A stretch of DNA of 35,388 bases, taken from the NCBI RefSeq assembly GCF_009696325.1, contig NZ_VUME01000016.1, forward strand, positions 1 to 35,388, given 5' to 3'. The DNA comes from Collinsella sp. WCA1-178-WT-3 (M1). Lineage in GTDB: Bacteria; Actinomycetota; Coriobacteriia; Coriobacteriales; Coriobacteriaceae. Numbering within the stretch: position 1 is the stretch's first letter; each line of letters starts with the position of its first letter. The notes below the pieces were generated by a model that saw nothing but the letters and a program-made list of their open reading frames with translations, ran no database searches and was not told the origin of the DNA. A program made the position numbers and the translations under genes. This document shows, in pieces, positions 34,279 through 35,388 of the stretch.

Positions 34279-34770
34279 ATGCGTGTCGACTTGAGGGTGA
34301 AGCACGACATCGAGGCCAGGAAGGCGGCGATCGGGCTCTTCGAGCGAGGGCACGGCTTCGAGTCGGCGGCGAAGGCGCTGTCGGTCCCGCGCGACACCGT
34401 GAGACAATGGCTCTACGTATACCGGTCGTTCGGAAGCGAGGTGCTGCTATCCATGGACGGCAAGCAGACCAGGTACACATACGAGCAGAAGGTCGCCGCC
34501 GCCTCGGCCGTGGTCGACGGCGGCATGGGCAAGCGGGACGCCATGGAGGCGTTCGGGGTCATGTCCCTGGCGCCGCTCAAGAGATGGTGCGCGCTCTACC
34601 GCGAGGGCGGCGCCGAGGCGCTCAGGCCCAGGCCCAAGGGCCGGCCAAGCGGTTCCAAGGCGAGGCCGCGCACCCGCGAGCAGGAGCTCGAGGAGCGCTG
34701 CCGAAGGCTCGAGACCGAGGTGGCCTACCTAAAAAAATTGCGTGCCCTGGTCGAGAGGGACGGGCTCTGA
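34279..34770 (+). CDS. IS3-family OrfA (transposase DNA-binding part)
   Basis: The protein has 163 residues. It contains a helix-turn-helix (LFERGHGFESAAKALSVPRD), a second helix-turn-helix-like unit (about 68-105), and a C-terminal charged coiled coil with heptad leucines (EQELEERCRRLETEVAYL). It ends soon after the A7 slippery run. The ATG at 34279 lies six bases after GGGAGG; a TTG upstream inside the hairpin is rejected. Confidence 0.88.
   Translation: MRVDLRVKHDIEARKAAIGLFERGHGFESAAKALSVPRDTVRQWLYVYRSFGSEVLLSMDGKQTRYTYEQKVAAASAVVDGGMGKRDAMEAFGVMSLAPLKRWCALYREGGAEALRPRPKGRPSGSKARPRTREQELEERCRRLETEVAYLKKLRALVERDGL
34731..34737 (+). promoter_or_regulatory. Programmed -1 frameshift site
   Basis: The heptamer A AAA AAA is in the OrfA frame (CTA AAA AAA TTG). 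Slipping back one base joins OrfA to the OrfB frame, which then reads KKIACPGREGRALTRAK. This is the standard way IS3-family elements make their active OrfAB transposase. Confidence 0.85.
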
Positions 34771-35267
34771 CCAGGGCGAAGGTCGAGGCCGTGAGCGCCC
34801 TGCGCGCGGAGGGGTGCAAGCTGGGGAGCCTGCTGGAGTGCGCCGGCCTGGCCCGGTCCAGCTACTACTACGCGCTGTCGCACCCGAAGGCTCCCACCAG
34901 GCCCGAGCTCTGGGAGGCCGCCGCCGAGATATTCTCGCGCACGGCCAACGGGTGCGGCCACAGGCAGATCGCCATGTGCCTGCGCGCCGAGCAGGGCGTG
35001 CGCATAGCCTACAAGACCGTGCTGAAGATGATGCGCGAGATGGGCATCAGCTGCGGGATCCGCCGCGAGACCGACTACCACAGGTACAACTCGTACAGGG
35101 GCAAGGTCGGAAAGACCTTCGAGAACGTCATCGGGCGCGACTTCGCCGCCGACGGGCCGTGGGAAAAGATGGGCACCGACGTCACCGAGTTCAAACAGCC
35201 CTGGGGCAAGGCCTACTTCGCGCCGGTCTACGACTTCGGCAGCAAGGAGATCGTCGCCTGGTGTTAG
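34737..35267 (+). pseudogene. IS3-family OrfB, truncated transposase catalytic part
   Basis: The OrfB frame runs from the slippery site to a stop at 35265-35267. The N-terminal HTH_21-like part (GLARSSYYYALSHPK, then GCGHRQIAMCLRAEQGVRI) and the first catalytic Asp in GTDVTEFKQPWGK are present. The sequence ends at SKEIVAWC, before the second Asp and the Glu of the DDE triad. About half of the catalytic domain is therefore missing and the protein cannot be active. The last residues are encoded by the inserted sequence beginning at 35262. Confidence 0.85.
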
Positions 35268-35388
35268 CGTCAATCTATTTTTCACCAGTTTCGCTAAACA
35301 GGCGCACCGTTCGCGCAAAGGCGGTTTCACCGGTTGCGCTAACGTATTTTCACCGATTCCGGTCACGGCTTGACGGGCCCGTCCCTCG
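35262..35388. mobile_element. Terminal region of a second insertion sequence (IS21-like)
   Basis: From 35262 the sequence begins TGTTAGCGTCAAT and carries three spaced TTTCACC motifs (35280-35286, 35325-35331, 35348-35354). CGCTAA-type repeats follow the first two. Multiple short repeats just inside a TG end are typical of IS21-family termini. The element runs out of the window and no istA frame is visible, so the family is inferred. Confidence 0.5.

Larger units (their letters stand above)
34234..35261 (+). mobile_element. Truncated IS3-family insertion sequence
   Basis: The left end is taken as TGAACTGCCTCCC... at 34234, a form common at IS3/IS150-type ends. OrfA and part of OrfB follow, and the element breaks off at 35261, so the right end is missing. 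Arg codons are often AGG, unlike the CGC/CGT used by neighbouring genes, which supports recent acquisition. Confidence 0.8.

Overview
The window looks like chromosomal DNA of a gut Coriobacteriia actinobacterium, most likely Collinsella or a close relative. The evidence is high GC, CGC/CGT-rich arginine codons, an actinobacterial fhaA-fhaB-pstP-rodA-pbpA-pknB order, a mannose-family PTS with manO, an anaerobic pyruvate:ferredoxin oxidoreductase, and a DUF5692-type membrane protein. The genus is an inference; no rRNA is present.

Left part (1-7256). A minus-strand single-pass membrane protein of unknown function is followed by a minus-strand pair, a TetR-family regulator and a multi-pass membrane protein. 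This pair is divergent from a 925-residue flavin/iron-sulphur oxidoreductase, with two tandem TetR-type palindromes between them. A hypA-like nickel chaperone lies downstream of the oxidoreductase.

Sugar uptake (7257-10877). A long AT-rich control region precedes manXYZ-type PTS genes (IIAB, IIC, IID). A hairpin follows that is both a strong terminator and the likely site of a promoter for the next gene, manO (DUF956).

tRNA region (10878-11386). A long palindrome of an interspersed family, tRNA-Arg(CCT), and two partial copies of the tRNA (one inverted, one direct with a copy of its terminator).

Cell-envelope signalling cluster (11387-21571, minus strand). From 5' to 3': an unusual multi-membrane Ser/Thr kinase, fhaA, fhaB, a PP2C phosphatase with a long Pro/Ala-rich N-terminus, one polypeptide fusing a RodA/FtsW-type glycosyltransferase to a class B penicillin-binding protein, and a PASTA kinase. 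Overlapping stop and start codons suggest one operon coupling kinase/phosphatase signalling to wall elongation. A YcxB-like membrane protein lies upstream.

Right part. dnaX, ybaB and recR form the usual recombination/replication group. A second signalling operon (26457-30145) encodes a membrane-anchored Gly/Ser-linker protein, another membrane kinase and an FHA protein. This is the least familiar module in the window and the best candidate for an undescribed system. After a second copy of the interspersed palindrome comes nifJ with a long structured leader. The window ends in an IS3-family element with a programmed -1 frameshift site, cut at 35261/35262 by what looks like the end of a second, IS21-like element.
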